From assembly GCA_963803155.1 (NCBI GenBank), contig CAWDMN010000059.1, positions 62,001 to 126,000 on the forward strand: 64,000 nt of DNA, read 5' to 3'. This DNA is from CAWDMN01 sp963803155 (GTDB taxonomy: Bacteria > Acidobacteriota > Terriglobia > Versatilivoradales > Versatilivoraceae). Under the pieces are notes generated by a model, which saw nothing but the letters and a program-made list of their open reading frames with translations, had not been told where the DNA came from and did not search any database. Positions 17,930 to 26,940 of the stretch are shown here, piece by piece. Position numbers and translations under genes: made by a program. Every line of letters starts with the position of its first letter. Position 1 is the stretch's first letter.

Positions 17930-18901
17930 CTATGATGTCTCGTTGTTTCGCTTCCAGTATTCCAAGGCAGGGCCCTTCACTCCGCCAGGCCCGGCGGTGA
18001 TGGCCAATTTCCGCAATGCTTCCATTTCATCCTGTTTATACGGCGTAAATCTCTGGGCGAATCTCACCACATCGTCCAGCTGCCCTGTAGTGCTGCATCC
18101 CACCGTCGCACAATGAACGGGAAGGCTGAGAACATAGCGCAGGCATTCCTCGGCGTTCAAGACTCGCAGCAAAAATGCATTGCCAAAAACCTTCATCCCC
18201 TGAATGCCGATCCCGCGTTCAACTGCCCCCGGAAGCGTGGTTTTCTCAAAACTCAAATAAGCCGGATCCGCCGGGTGCAGCGGCATCAGAATGGAATCCC
18301 ACTTGTCATAAGCTTTGAGCATGGCAACATGGATCTTCGGGTCGTGATGGCCGGTGAATCCAAAGAAACGGCATTTTCCTTCCCGTTTGGCTGCCTCAAA
18401 CGCTTCGATAGCCCCGCCCGGCGCGAAAATGCGATCGATGTCCTCCTGCTCCTGGATGGCGTGCATCTGCCACAAGTCGATATATTCGGTTTTCAAGTTC
18501 TTTAAAGAAAGATGAAGCTCTTCTTCCGCTTCTTTTCGGGTTCGCTGGAGACATTTGGTGGTAATGAAAACTTGCTTGCGCAGGGGGGCTAGCACATCGC
18601 CATAAACTTCTTCTGAATGCCCTTCCCAATAACTGTGGGCACAATCGAAGTAATTGAGACCAAGGTCGAAGGCATACCGCACATGGATTCTTGCTCGCTC
18701 CTTAGTACGAAGCAAAGCCAGCCGAGCGCCTCCCTGTCCTACCACGGTCAACTTGACTCCCGTCTTGCCGAACTCCCGCATGGGGATGCCGCCGGCCTTG
18801 GGTTTGGGAGGCTTGGCATAGAGCCCCGTCAAACCGAGAGATGCAAAGGCCGCTCCCACAAAAGTCCTGCGCTTGATCAATGATGCTGTTTTTTGATCCA
18901 T
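17930..18901 (-). CDS. Aldo/keto reductase with Tat-like signal
   Basis: The protein has 323 residues. ATG at 18901 follows a strong TTAGGAGG site and gives an N-terminus with KRRTFVGAAFASLGLTGLYA, a likely twin-arginine export signal. The (beta/alpha)8 aldo/keto reductase core has the full catalytic tetrad: D86 and Y91 (FDCAHSYW), K116 (FITTKC) and H147 (WQMHAI). Family members reduce aldehydes or ketones with NADPH. Exported members with a Tat signal are common in Acidobacteriota and Planctomycetota, and their physiological substrates are mostly unknown. Neighbours suggest sugar metabolism. Confidence 0.88.
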   Translation of the reverse strand: MDQKTASLIKRRTFVGAAFASLGLTGLYAKPPKPKAGGIPMREFGKTGVKLTVVGQGGARLALLRTKERARIHVRYAFDLGLNYFDCAHSYWEGHSEEVYGDVLAPLRKQVFITTKCLQRTRKEAEEELHLSLKNLKTEYIDLWQMHAIQEQEDIDRIFAPGGAIEAFEAAKREGKCRFFGFTGHHDPKIHVAMLKAYDKWDSILMPLHPADPAYLSFEKTTLPGAVERGIGIQGMKVFGNAFLLRVLNAEECLRYVLSLPVHCATVGCSTTGQLDDVVRFAQRFTPYKQDEMEALRKLAITAGPGGVKGPALEYWKRNNETS

Positions 18902-18946
18902 GAATCCTCCTAAGAAAATCACTGCTGAGAGTCAAACGGCAACCAA

Positions 18947-19064
18947 CTGTAGCGCGGAGTCGGTTCTTGACTCCGCGGCCCGCTGGAGCGGACCTTCGGC
19001 TTTTAACTCAGCTAAATGCCGCAGACCCGCCAAAACAGAACCAGCTTGCGGGTCTGCGCTACAG
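18947..19064. repeat. MITE-like inverted-repeat element, copy 2
   Basis: It begins CTGTAGCGCGGAGTC and ends GGTCTGCGCTACAG. The overall design and inner CGGCTTTT match copy 1 at 17782-17881. The two copies flank the aldo/keto reductase gene. A 45-bp tail repeat (19085-19130, with TTGTTGTGCCAGCCGCGC) follows and recurs at 17696-17750, 21232-21290 and about 21410-21450. Confidence 0.65.
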
Positions 19065-19134
19065 ATTGAAGGGGAGAGCCGCTGAGATTTCCATCGTCTT
19101 GTTGTGCCAGCCGCGCTGGCATTTGCTACGAGAA

Positions 19135-20190
19135 TCAAAGCTTTTCCGCCATTTCGACTACGAGGCGGGTAACATAATCCCGGTAACTGCCTAATTGGGC
19201 GTCGCACCCTTTGGCCAAATAGGTGCGCAGAATCTTGCGATGGACCTCTTCCGGGAGATCCATTCCTTTCTTGACGAACAACCATACCAGCGCATCGGTC
19301 TTCCAGTCAGTGCGCGACCATTTGGAGTCGATCAGATGAGCTGGCCGCTGTTTTTGAAAAAAGTGCCGGCGGGCATTCCCGTAAAAGAATTTCTCTCTCT
19401 CGGCGGGTGTGGGTGTCAGACCAACGGTATCAATCCACCCCTGCGTTGAGCGGAAGGTTTCATCACGCCAGAGGGCAACCGGGAATTCACTGCCATACAT
19501 GATCCGATCCCACCCCGTAAGCTCCACCACGGCACGGGTCCAGACTTTCAACATCTCCTGATCCATGTAGCCTTGGCGTGAGAAGATTACCAGGAAGCGG
19601 GGATGCCGGAACAGGCGCGCAACAGCTTCTTCTTTTGAAAAGATAGCCGGGTCGGTGGGACCGGCGAAATGGGTCGCGCACACAATGCTATTGGGATAGC
19701 GCTCTAGGAATTCAAGCAATCGTGTTGCGGCAACACGGTATCCTTCGCTACCCTCCAGGTACGGAACGCCTCCAGTTTTTCCCATCACTTCCAGCAACTC
19801 AGGTTCCTTGACAACTAACTCCGCCTGAAGCCGGATGCCCGAAAAACCGCACTCCATCTGTGCTCTCACGCATTCAATGCGCTCTTGAAACGAGCGGCCC
19901 ATGGGCATGCCAATGGAGCAAAGGCGATTGCCATACTGCACCGCGGCGCGAGACAATTCGCGCAAGTCGGGACAAGTAGCGGCAGTCCCCACAATGGCCG
20001 CCTCCACGCCATTGGCGTCCATGATGCCGAGATATTCCTCGGCGCTGAGAAATCGCGGCAGAGAGACATGTCCCCAGGCATCGATAATCTTGGGCCGCTC
20101 AACTGCAGGCGACGCATATAAAGCGGCGGCAGAGACAGCCGCGGTCGAAGTGAATAGAAATTGCCGCCTTGAAGCCATTTTCATATTCAT
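19135..20190 (-). CDS. Amidohydrolase-family (Amidohydro_2) protein with export signal
   Basis: The protein has 351 residues. ATG at 20190 has GAGAGGAG six bases upstream. The N-terminus (MASRRQFLFTSTAAVSAAALY) is a Tat-type signal. The rest reads as a metal-dependent TIM-barrel of the PF04909 type: IIDAWGHVSLPRFL, GFSGIRLQAELV, SIVCATHFAGP and the C-terminal DRIMYGSEFPV. Relatives are lactonases or decarboxylases. Two usual features differ: the first strand has GH rather than H-x-H, and the last motif has E where most have D (GSDxP). Metal binding and activity are therefore uncertain. It might act on a sugar lactone, given its neighbours. Confidence 0.72.
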   Translation of the reverse strand: MNMKMASRRQFLFTSTAAVSAAALYASPAVERPKIIDAWGHVSLPRFLSAEEYLGIMDANGVEAAIVGTAATCPDLRELSRAAVQYGNRLCSIGMPMGRSFQERIECVRAQMECGFSGIRLQAELVVKEPELLEVMGKTGGVPYLEGSEGYRVAATRLLEFLERYPNSIVCATHFAGPTDPAIFSKEEAVARLFRHPRFLVIFSRQGYMDQEMLKVWTRAVVELTGWDRIMYGSEFPVALWRDETFRSTQGWIDTVGLTPTPAEREKFFYGNARRHFFQKQRPAHLIDSKWSRTDWKTDALVWLFVKKGMDLPEEVHRKILRTYLAKGCDAQLGSYRDYVTRLVVEMAEKL

Positions 20191-20306
20191 CTCGCTCCTC
20201 TCACAATTGTCCATTGGATTGGGCTACATCAACAGATCGGTCTAGCGTGCCCATTATTGTTGAAAAATAAACCGCGGTCGGTTCCGAGTCCTCCAGGCTA
20301 TGCGCA

Positions 20307-20849
20307 TTACCGCCGGGGCTCGCTTGAGGGAGGAATCAGCCCCTTAATCCGCAGATAGGTGACAATGTTGCCGTAATGTTCATCGTTATGCGCATTGTTG
20401 AAGGCGAGAACCGTCAGCTTTGCCTGGTCGCGGCCATAAAACTTCACCATCTGCGTGGCTTGATCATCGGTCATGGCATCATAGACTTTATCCGCGTATG
20501 CAAAGGAATCCTTGAGCAGTTGCACCAAATCAGCCTTTGTTGTCTTGCTCTTTCCGGCACCGGGCATCGGATTCTTTTCACCCAACAGGTTGGACATATA
20601 TCCATTTTGGGTGTCCGCAATGTGCCCCAGCAACTGGCCAAAACTCATGACCTCCGGAACAGGTTTGAATGAATAATTTTCTTCGGGCATTTTTTCCGCC
20701 GAGCGTATCAAATTATTCTTGATGTTGGAGTACAAAAGCTTCTGGCCAGCGCTCAGCGGGTTGGTGGGACTCTGAGCCAACATGGGTGTTGAGCACAGAG
20801 TCCCGCCGATCAAAGACACGGCAATACCGACAAATAATCTGTTCTTCAT
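20307..20849 (-). CDS. Exported DinB-like four-helix protein
   Basis: The protein has 180 residues with a cleavable signal peptide (to about residue 26, ...CSTPMLAQ). The DinB/YfiT-like metal-binding helical bundle is visible: FGQLLGHIADTQNGYMSNLL supplies one histidine and NNAHNDEHYGNIVTYLRIKG the other two. DinB-family proteins bind divalent metal; some are thiol transferases, but most have no known reaction. A strong AGGAGGAG site precedes the ATG. It stands alone between the amidohydrolase gene and a repeat-rich spacer. Confidence 0.8.
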   Translation of the reverse strand: MKNRLFVGIAVSLIGGTLCSTPMLAQSPTNPLSAGQKLLYSNIKNNLIRSAEKMPEENYSFKPVPEVMSFGQLLGHIADTQNGYMSNLLGEKNPMPGAGKSKTTKADLVQLLKDSFAYADKVYDAMTDDQATQMVKFYGRDQAKLTVLAFNNAHNDEHYGNIVTYLRIKGLIPPSSEPRR

Positions 20850-21201
20850 ATCTCCTCCTCATCGATGATTGTTCATTTATAGAATAATAACAGGGGAAAC
20901 TGCAAAGGGGAAAATAGGAGGAAGAGTGGAATTTGTCTTATGAGGTAAGAATGGCGGAGGAATCCCAACCTTTGGCTTGATTGCGGTAAAGCCGTTTTGA
21001 AACTTTAAGAGAGCGGCATGACCACCGATATAATGGATGCAATTGTGGCGAATTGGCGCGGATCTGCGAGGAACATACGATCCATCTAGCTTTTGGCGGA
21101 CTTTATTCGGTTGAGAGGGAGATCCCCGTGGCCCGGGTTTAGGGGAGGGGCTTCATTGATCCTCTTTTGCCGCTCCTCCCTGGAAAATCCCTGTGCCAAA
21201 A
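20850..21201. other. Intergenic, no gene seen
   Basis: Nothing recognisable between the DinB-like gene and the repeat cluster that starts at 21202. Confidence 0.35.
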
Positions 21202-21230
21202 ACCTCACAGGTCGTGGAGACCTGTGAGGT
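21202..21230. repeat. REP-like hairpin, second copy
   Basis: ACCTCACAGGTC and GACCTGTGAGGT form a 12-bp stem. It matches the element at 17663-17695, including the tail that follows. Confidence 0.75.
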
Positions 21231-21304
21231 CTGAAGATTTTCATTGTCTCGTTGAGCCAGCCGCGCTCGTATGTGCAGCTCCTCAGAAGATCCCAGTTTT
21301 ACTT

Positions 21305-21365
21305 TTCCCCTCCTGGACAGGAGGGGTGTCCGTCCGCCGCGGCGGACGGACGGGGTGGTAGATCC
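21305..21365. repeat. Double-hairpin repeat with 24-bp perfect palindrome
   Basis: A small stem (CCCCTCCT/AGGAGGGG, 21308-21326) is followed by a perfect 24-bp palindrome at 21328-21351 centred on CCGCGG and then GGGGTGGT. A related element occurs at the right edge of the window (63896-63985) and a partial one at 34104-34133. Confidence 0.7.
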
Positions 21366-21528
21366 CAGCGCAGATGACTGGTTCTGCTCCGGCACCTCTT
21401 CGCCCCCTATTTTCATCCTCTTGTTGAGCCAGCAAGGCTGGCATTGGGAACTCCCTGGATTTATCCTGGTCAGAGAAAGAGCAGCAAAAGGGGAATGGCC
21501 CCTCTTGCGCTCTTCCGTTAAGGCCACA

Positions 21529-22971
21529 TTACCATCGGAAATGCGGCTTGGATTTGGATTGCGTGCGGAATTTTCCGCGTTTGACGAATTCCTCGTTCCC
21601 GTGGAGGTTGTCGGCAGCCAAGGAATCCAGCAGACGGCGGGCATAGTCGTCTTGTGCGGCAAATTGGCCGGAATCTTTCATCCTTCGGGGAGAGTGCGCT
21701 GCAGCCGAATCATAGCTTGATTTATGTCTGTCGGCGGCATTCCGGCGGATGCCGGATTGCTTGACTGGAAATTTTTTGCCCTGCACATGGCCTGAAAAAG
21801 ACCGATAAGCGGGGGCACTTCTGGAAGGGACTCTTTCCAATTGCGCCGATGCGTCATAGGAGAAGTCCTCCAGCATGATCCGGGTAAGATTCCGCGAGAT
21901 CGTTTTTTCCATTCCTTTGATGGTCAATTCATCTTCGGGAGCTACAAAAGTATAAGCCATCCCCTGTTTTTCGGCGCGGCCGGTCCGGCCAATGCGGTGA
22001 ATGTAATCGTCGGCTGTGTTGGGGATGTCATAATTAATCACATGTGAAATATTGGGAATGTCAATTCCCCGGGCCGCGATATCCGTGGCAATGAGGATCT
22101 GATGTTGTCCATTCCTGAATCCCTCCATGGCTTGCTGGCGCTGGCTTTGGGTCCGCCCTGAATGAATCGCGGCAGCCTTGAATTGTTCGCGCTGCAAAAT
22201 TCGGCACAAACGGTCGGCCCCATGCTTGGTTCGCGTAAAAACCAGCAAAGTGTCGATCTGCTCCCGCTTCAGCAAGTGTAGAAGCAAATGACTTTTCTGT
22301 TGGGAAGGAACCGGGAAGAGCCGCTGCTCAACGCCGGCAGCGGGAGCCGTAGTCAATCCAACATTTAGAAAGACTGCTTCTTTTTGAATGGAGCGGGCCA
22401 ACTCGCGGATTTCTGGCGGTATGGTGGCGGAAAAGAGCAAAGTTTGCCGTAACTGCGGCAGGCACTTCACCACTTTGCGAATATCGGGCAGAAATCCCAT
22501 ATCCATCATGCGATCCGCTTCATCCAAGACGAAGAACTCAATTCCAGACCATCGGATCAGACCTTGTCCGGATAAATCGAGCAATCGTCCGGGGGTAGCC
22601 ACCACAATATCAACTCCCCGCTTCAGCGACTTTTCCTGGGAGGACTGGGAGACTCCTCCATAAATGGCTAAAACCTGGAACCGCTGAAAACGGCTATAAA
22701 CTTGAATGGCCTGTTCTACTTGTTGTGCCAACTCGCGAGTGGGAGTCAAAATCATGGCCCGGAGTTGGCCGGTGCTGCTGCCAAGCCGTTGCAGCAGGGG
22801 CAACACGAAGGCCGCGGTTTTGCCGGTCCCCGTTTGCGCGGTCCCAATCAAATCTTTTCCTGTAAGAATGGCGGGAATGGCGCGGGATTGAATCGAAGTG
22901 GGCTGAATGTAACCGGCCGTTTGGACGGCTCGCAGTAAATCTTCATTAAGCCCCAGTTTACTAAAAGGCAT
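21529..22971 (-). CDS. DEAD-box ATP-dependent RNA helicase (RhlE-like)
   Basis: This 480-residue RNA helicase has both RecA-like domains. The Q-motif region is GYIQPTSIQSRAIPAI, motif I AQTGTGKT, motif Ia PTRELAQQ, motif II VLDEADRMMD, motif III SAT, and in domain 2 TDIAARGIDIPN and HRIGRTGRA. The last ~100 residues are basic and low in structure, as in RhlE-type helicases that unwind structured RNA in ribosome assembly, mRNA decay or cold adaptation. ATG at 22971 is chosen for the AAGGAAAC site; the frame extends further upstream without support. Confidence 0.92.
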   Translation of the reverse strand: MPFSKLGLNEDLLRAVQTAGYIQPTSIQSRAIPAILTGKDLIGTAQTGTGKTAAFVLPLLQRLGSSTGQLRAMILTPTRELAQQVEQAIQVYSRFQRFQVLAIYGGVSQSSQEKSLKRGVDIVVATPGRLLDLSGQGLIRWSGIEFFVLDEADRMMDMGFLPDIRKVVKCLPQLRQTLLFSATIPPEIRELARSIQKEAVFLNVGLTTAPAAGVEQRLFPVPSQQKSHLLLHLLKREQIDTLLVFTRTKHGADRLCRILQREQFKAAAIHSGRTQSQRQQAMEGFRNGQHQILIATDIAARGIDIPNISHVINYDIPNTADDYIHRIGRTGRAEKQGMAYTFVAPEDELTIKGMEKTISRNLTRIMLEDFSYDASAQLERVPSRSAPAYRSFSGHVQGKKFPVKQSGIRRNAADRHKSSYDSAAAHSPRRMKDSGQFAAQDDYARRLLDSLAADNLHGNEEFVKRGKFRTQSKSKPHFRW

Positions 22972-23440
22972 GTAGTTTCCTTGCGGGAGTATCTTAAGTT
23001 CCCTGATTGAATTGACAATGGAAGTCTGACCCGGCGACTCTCCTGCCATCAGGCCTGCAGTCACGCTTTCTGCGGGGGCTGTGGTGGCGGACCGCCATCC
23101 TTCTCCCTTGGGGGAAATGGGCTCCTGCGGCGGTTTAAAACGATAATAGCAACGGATAGTCTTGTGTCACTCCATCATCTTGCGATGAGGATTGCGGCTC
23201 GGAACCATTGAGGAAACTTTGAAGAAATCTGCCCTTAGGCAGGCATAAGACCTAATGGACGGCACATTCAGCGGAGAAAACAATCGAGGCAGAAGAACTC
23301 ACAACAATTGACTGCGCAGATGCAACCCTGCAATGAGTATAGCAGTGAAATCTAAAAGCGCAACTAAAAAGGGAGTAATTAAAAGTGAGAGGAGCGTTTA
23401 TCCAGCGGATAGCCGGGGGCAATTTGATCTACGAGGCAGT
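22972..23440. other. Leader/intergenic region of the helicase gene
   Basis: About 470 bp upstream of the helicase. No ORF or known RNA motif is recognised. A long 5' leader would be usual for cold-induced helicases, but nothing here proves it. Confidence 0.3.
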
Positions 23441-23660
23441 GGGTGCCACGGGCCAAGACGAGGTCTAGCCCGTGCTTCTCAGAGTGGAGGATCGATCTCC
23501 AGAACCAATTTTTCCATTTGGCTTCGCCAATGATCTGAACAACCTCTGGCCTGAGGACAAAAGCGAGCAGTAATAGGAACACCTTCTCCACGCTGCCGTG
23601 AGGCTCATTAAAGGAGGTCAGATACACACGGGAAAGACTTCGTCTTGGCCCGTGGCACCC
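23441..23660. repeat. Inverted pair of REP hairpins
   Basis: A 35-bp unit at 23441-23475 and its inverted copy at 23626-23660 differ at only a few positions. Each has GGGTGCCACGGGCC at the outer end and CCCGTGC or CCCGTGT at the inner end. The same family flanks the RAYT remnant at 1228-1494. The 150 bp between them has no recognisable transposase. Confidence 0.7.
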
Positions 23661-23816
23661 TCGTAAAAGCCAATAGCAACGTACCCAAGCCACTCTTGCG
23701 GCAAATGAAGCAGCCGTACAAAATCGTCAACTTTGCGGCTCAAAGAACCTGCAACGATGGAGAGGGTGCAGATTAAGAACATTTTGTATTCCCCACTCCG
23801 CGCAGGGACCCTGAAT

Positions 23817-25568
23817 CTAGAGGAGCTTGTACAAAGCGTAGCTCTGGCCCGGCATCGAGACGGAAAGGCGCTGCCCGGTTTTGTCCACCTTCATTTCTTT
23901 TCCCGCCAACAATTTCAGCTTGGAATAAGCAAAAGGGCACTCGAATTCCGCTCTGCTACTGCGTCCCGCTGGATTGAGCAGCACCAGGACCACATCCTTT
24001 CCGTTAGCTCTGGCATAAATAAATGGATAAGTTTTTTCCTTTGCGTACAACGGGACAAAGTCCGCATAGGCGGCCAAGGCCGGCTCCTGGTGGTGGAGTC
24101 GGATCAACATCCGAGTGCGCTGGAGCAACGAGTTTTGATCTTTTTCCTCCACCGCCACGGTAGGAGCGTCGGAAGCCGGATCCACGGGCAGATAGATTTT
24201 ATCTGAAGGGGCCGTGGAAAATCCCAGATTAGCTCCCGGAGCCCATTGCATGGGACTCCGAGCGCCGGCGCGCGGCTTGTAGGCGCCTTCGATTTGCGGC
24301 ATGTTGTCGAGCTGGCGCATGCCGATTTCATTCCCATAATAGAGGAAAGGAACGCCCGGCATCGTCATGCCAAAAGCATAAATGACCTCTAAATCATCCG
24401 TGCTGCGTTTATTATTGAGCCGGGCGATGTCGTGATTCCCCACGGGAAGCGAGATGTATCCCTTGCGTCTGGTGGCCTGGTATTGGTCCAGATACTTGGA
24501 AAGGAAATAGGCAATGTTCCCCTGCCCTTCCTTATCAAAGTAGCTATGACCTTCCGACATTCCATTCAAAATGCGCCAGCCCTCTTTTTGGGTCAAGTCG
24601 TTGTATCCCTCGAACCAGTGAAAGAAGTCCGCATGAAATGCCCCGTCCAACGCATCTTTCGGGAAAGACCATTCCGCCACCATAAACGCATTGGGATAGC
24701 GCGTTTTCATTAGCTGGCGGATCTCTTGCCAAAACTTGAGATTTTCGCGATGGGGATCGGCCCCTTTGACCAGCGCTCCAGCCATGTCGGCCCGGAATCC
24801 GTCGGCCCCCAAATCCATCCAAAAGCGGAGGACCTTCTTCATTTCTTCGCGGAGCGCCAGCACATCGGGATGATTCGTGGGGAGCTGCCATTTCTTCTTA
24901 AGATCGGGCACGCCAAAGCCGTAATTCAAAGCAGGCTGTGACCAGAAAAAGTTGCGCATGAACATGCCGTTCCGCTGGCCATAACCTTGGATGAACTTAT
25001 CCGCGAAGGGTCCGCTCTCCGCGGCCCACATGTTGTCGGTCCAGATATACCAATTTCGATACGGACTGGGCCTCTCCGTGGCCGAGGCCTGAAACCAGGG
25101 ATGCTCAATGGAGGTGTAACTGATGACGTAGTCGAAGAGAATCTTCAAGCCGCGTTTGTGCGCTTCTTCGAAAAGCCGCTTGGCATCCTCATTCGTGCCA
25201 TAGCGGGGAGCAATTTTGTAGTAGTCGCGGATATCGTAGCCGGCATCCAGAAAGGGTGAATCGAAGAAAGGATTGATCCAGATCGCGTCTACGCCCAAGC
25301 TCTTGACGTAATCCAGTTTCTGAATGATCCCCTCCAAATCTCCGATGCCGTCTCCATTGGAATCGCAAAAAGTCTGGGGATAGATTTGATAAAACACGGC
25401 CTGATGCACCCACGCAGGTGTGTCGGCGGGAATGATAGCTCGACTCAAATGAGGAGCCGCGGGATTCTTCTGCGCCTGAGCCAAAATCCCAGCAGCCGGC
25501 GTCAGGGCTAGTGCGATCACCAAAAAAGCTTCAAATATTCCCAACGTCCATTTCTCATTTGTCGACAT
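23817..25568 (-). CDS. Exported GH13 alpha-amylase-family enzyme
   Basis: This 583-residue protein has a signal peptide (to about residue 32) and a GH13 barrel of the oligo-1,6-glucosidase/trehalose-synthase type: VFYQIYPQTFCDSNGDGIGD at the start, nucleophile D261 (GFRADMA), acid/base E299 (MVAEWSF) and D380 in GNHD. A C-terminal beta domain ends the protein. It should hydrolyse or rearrange alpha-glucans in the periplasm. In conserved region I the usual '.VNHT' is FDYVISYT, so Y151 replaces the histidine that normally contacts the -1 sugar. ATG at 25568 has AAAGGAC upstream. It is next to an MDR oxidoreductase gene on the same strand. Confidence 0.85.
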   Translation of the reverse strand: MSTNEKWTLGIFEAFLVIALALTPAAGILAQAQKNPAAPHLSRAIIPADTPAWVHQAVFYQIYPQTFCDSNGDGIGDLEGIIQKLDYVKSLGVDAIWINPFFDSPFLDAGYDIRDYYKIAPRYGTNEDAKRLFEEAHKRGLKILFDYVISYTSIEHPWFQASATERPSPYRNWYIWTDNMWAAESGPFADKFIQGYGQRNGMFMRNFFWSQPALNYGFGVPDLKKKWQLPTNHPDVLALREEMKKVLRFWMDLGADGFRADMAGALVKGADPHRENLKFWQEIRQLMKTRYPNAFMVAEWSFPKDALDGAFHADFFHWFEGYNDLTQKEGWRILNGMSEGHSYFDKEGQGNIAYFLSKYLDQYQATRRKGYISLPVGNHDIARLNNKRSTDDLEVIYAFGMTMPGVPFLYYGNEIGMRQLDNMPQIEGAYKPRAGARSPMQWAPGANLGFSTAPSDKIYLPVDPASDAPTVAVEEKDQNSLLQRTRMLIRLHHQEPALAAYADFVPLYAKEKTYPFIYARANGKDVVLVLLNPAGRSSRAEFECPFAYSKLKLLAGKEMKVDKTGQRLSVSMPGQSYALYKLL

Positions 25569-25675
25569 AAAAAGTCCTTTGAAAAAAATGCAAAAGAGAA
25601 TTGATGCAGCTACGGATATCATAAATCAAAGTCTGGGCACAGGATCATATTTGTATTGCCATCAATCAGCAAAAT

Positions 25676-26674
25676 TCAGCCGGCAATGCAAACCAACACT
25701 TTTCCCATCGGCCCTTGCGCTAATCGCGCAAAGGCGGCTTTGACATCTTCAAACCGGAAGACTGAGTCTACTACGGGCCTTTTCCCCGCCTCATTTAAAC
25801 GATCGACGATTTGCTTCCACGCCGCCTGCGCTGCCTCGGGTGTAAAGTCCCCCACCGCGACCCCGCCGATGCGAATTCTTTTGAAAAGAATCGTCGCGGT
25901 GTTGAATTCGGGCACAACCCCTCCGCTTCGGCCCACCACGCTAATTCGGCCACCAGGTCCAAGCATTCCCATCAAATCGTTGAACAGCACGCCCCCCACA
26001 TTGTCGACAACAAGATCAACCTTTCGCGGAGCGAGTGCCGCCAATACAACTTTGGGCAGGTTCTTCTCCTCCGGACTAAAGACATAGTCGGCCCCGAGTC
26101 CCTTTAACTTCGCGCCTTTCCCGGCGCTGCGAGATAAGGCCACCACGGTGAGATTCATTAATTTGCCAAGAATAATCGAGGCTGTACCAACTCCTCCTGA
26201 GGCGCCAGTCACCAACAGCACCGATCCCGCGGGAGGTGGCGCCGCCGGCTCGCTCCATTGCGTCAACGCCTGCCAGGCCGTAAGGAAGACCAGCGGAGCG
26301 CCGGCCATTTCCTCCAAAGTCCATCCTTGGGGGATGGGAACAATGCTGGCAATGGGGACTACGGTCTTCTCGGCCAGAGTCCCCCAAGCCTCAACACCCA
26401 CGCTGCCGCGTAAAATGCCCACCGTTTCGCCCACGGACACGCCCTCCACACCGGGTCCCACAGCCAGCACCTCACCCACCCCATCACGGCCCAGGATGTG
26501 CGGCAGCGGCGGTCTGGCTGGATAAAGGGCCTGTGCCAGGAAAGCATCCGCTGGATTCAGGGCCGCGAACCTTACTTTCAACAGCACCTGTCCCGGGCCA
26601 GGCCGGGGATCTGGCACATCGCCCAACACCAATTTTTCTACACCCTCATAGGAATTCATCAACCATGCGCGCAT
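25676..26674 (-). CDS. Zinc-type/quinone oxidoreductase of the MDR superfamily
   Basis: The 332-residue medium-chain dehydrogenase/reductase has an N-terminal GroES-like domain (PGPGQVLLKVRFAALNPADA, ILGRDGVGEVLAVGPGVEG). A Rossmann domain follows with LLVTGASGGVGTASIILGK (about residue 152) and ADYVFSPEE. The cysteine and histidine ligands of zinc alcohol dehydrogenases are missing, which places it nearer the NADPH:quinone reductase branch. It probably uses NADPH to reduce quinones or enones in the cytoplasm. The true substrate is unknown. Confidence 0.85.
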   Translation of the reverse strand: MRAWLMNSYEGVEKLVLGDVPDPRPGPGQVLLKVRFAALNPADAFLAQALYPARPPLPHILGRDGVGEVLAVGPGVEGVSVGETVGILRGSVGVEAWGTLAEKTVVPIASIVPIPQGWTLEEMAGAPLVFLTAWQALTQWSEPAAPPPAGSVLLVTGASGGVGTASIILGKLMNLTVVALSRSAGKGAKLKGLGADYVFSPEEKNLPKVVLAALAPRKVDLVVDNVGGVLFNDLMGMLGPGGRISVVGRSGGVVPEFNTATILFKRIRIGGVAVGDFTPEAAQAAWKQIVDRLNEAGKRPVVDSVFRFEDVKAAFARLAQGPMGKVLVCIAG

Positions 26675-26860
26675 GACTTGGTCCTCCCCATGCTTTTCTG
26701 ATTTTCTTTGCTCATCGGCATGTGCGATTTCCGAATTTGACGATTCGACATAGGACCTTCGTCTCGAATCTGGATATCATATATTCTGCAACCGGGCAAA
26801 TTGCGGGATCGGTTAATCGTTTTTGAATAAGCCGAATTAATTTCAATATCTCCCCTGCTC

Positions 26861-26894
26861 AAAAAAAAACCGGAAGCCGTTGCCTGGCTCCCGG
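26861..26894 (-). terminator. Rho-independent terminator
   Basis: On the minus strand CCGGGAGCC, a 7-nt loop and GGCTTCCGG form a 9-bp stem followed by nine T residues. It lies 47 bp beyond the stop of the small secreted protein gene, which it should terminate. Confidence 0.85.
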
Positions 26895-26940
26895 AGTGAA
26901 TCCTTTCCTTCCTTGCTGCTTCATCAGTCTCGCCTTCGTA

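Noticed and set aside
23379..23693. 104-codon minus-strand frame between REP hairpins
   Set aside because: It reads straight through both REP hairpins and does not resemble any part of a RAYT.
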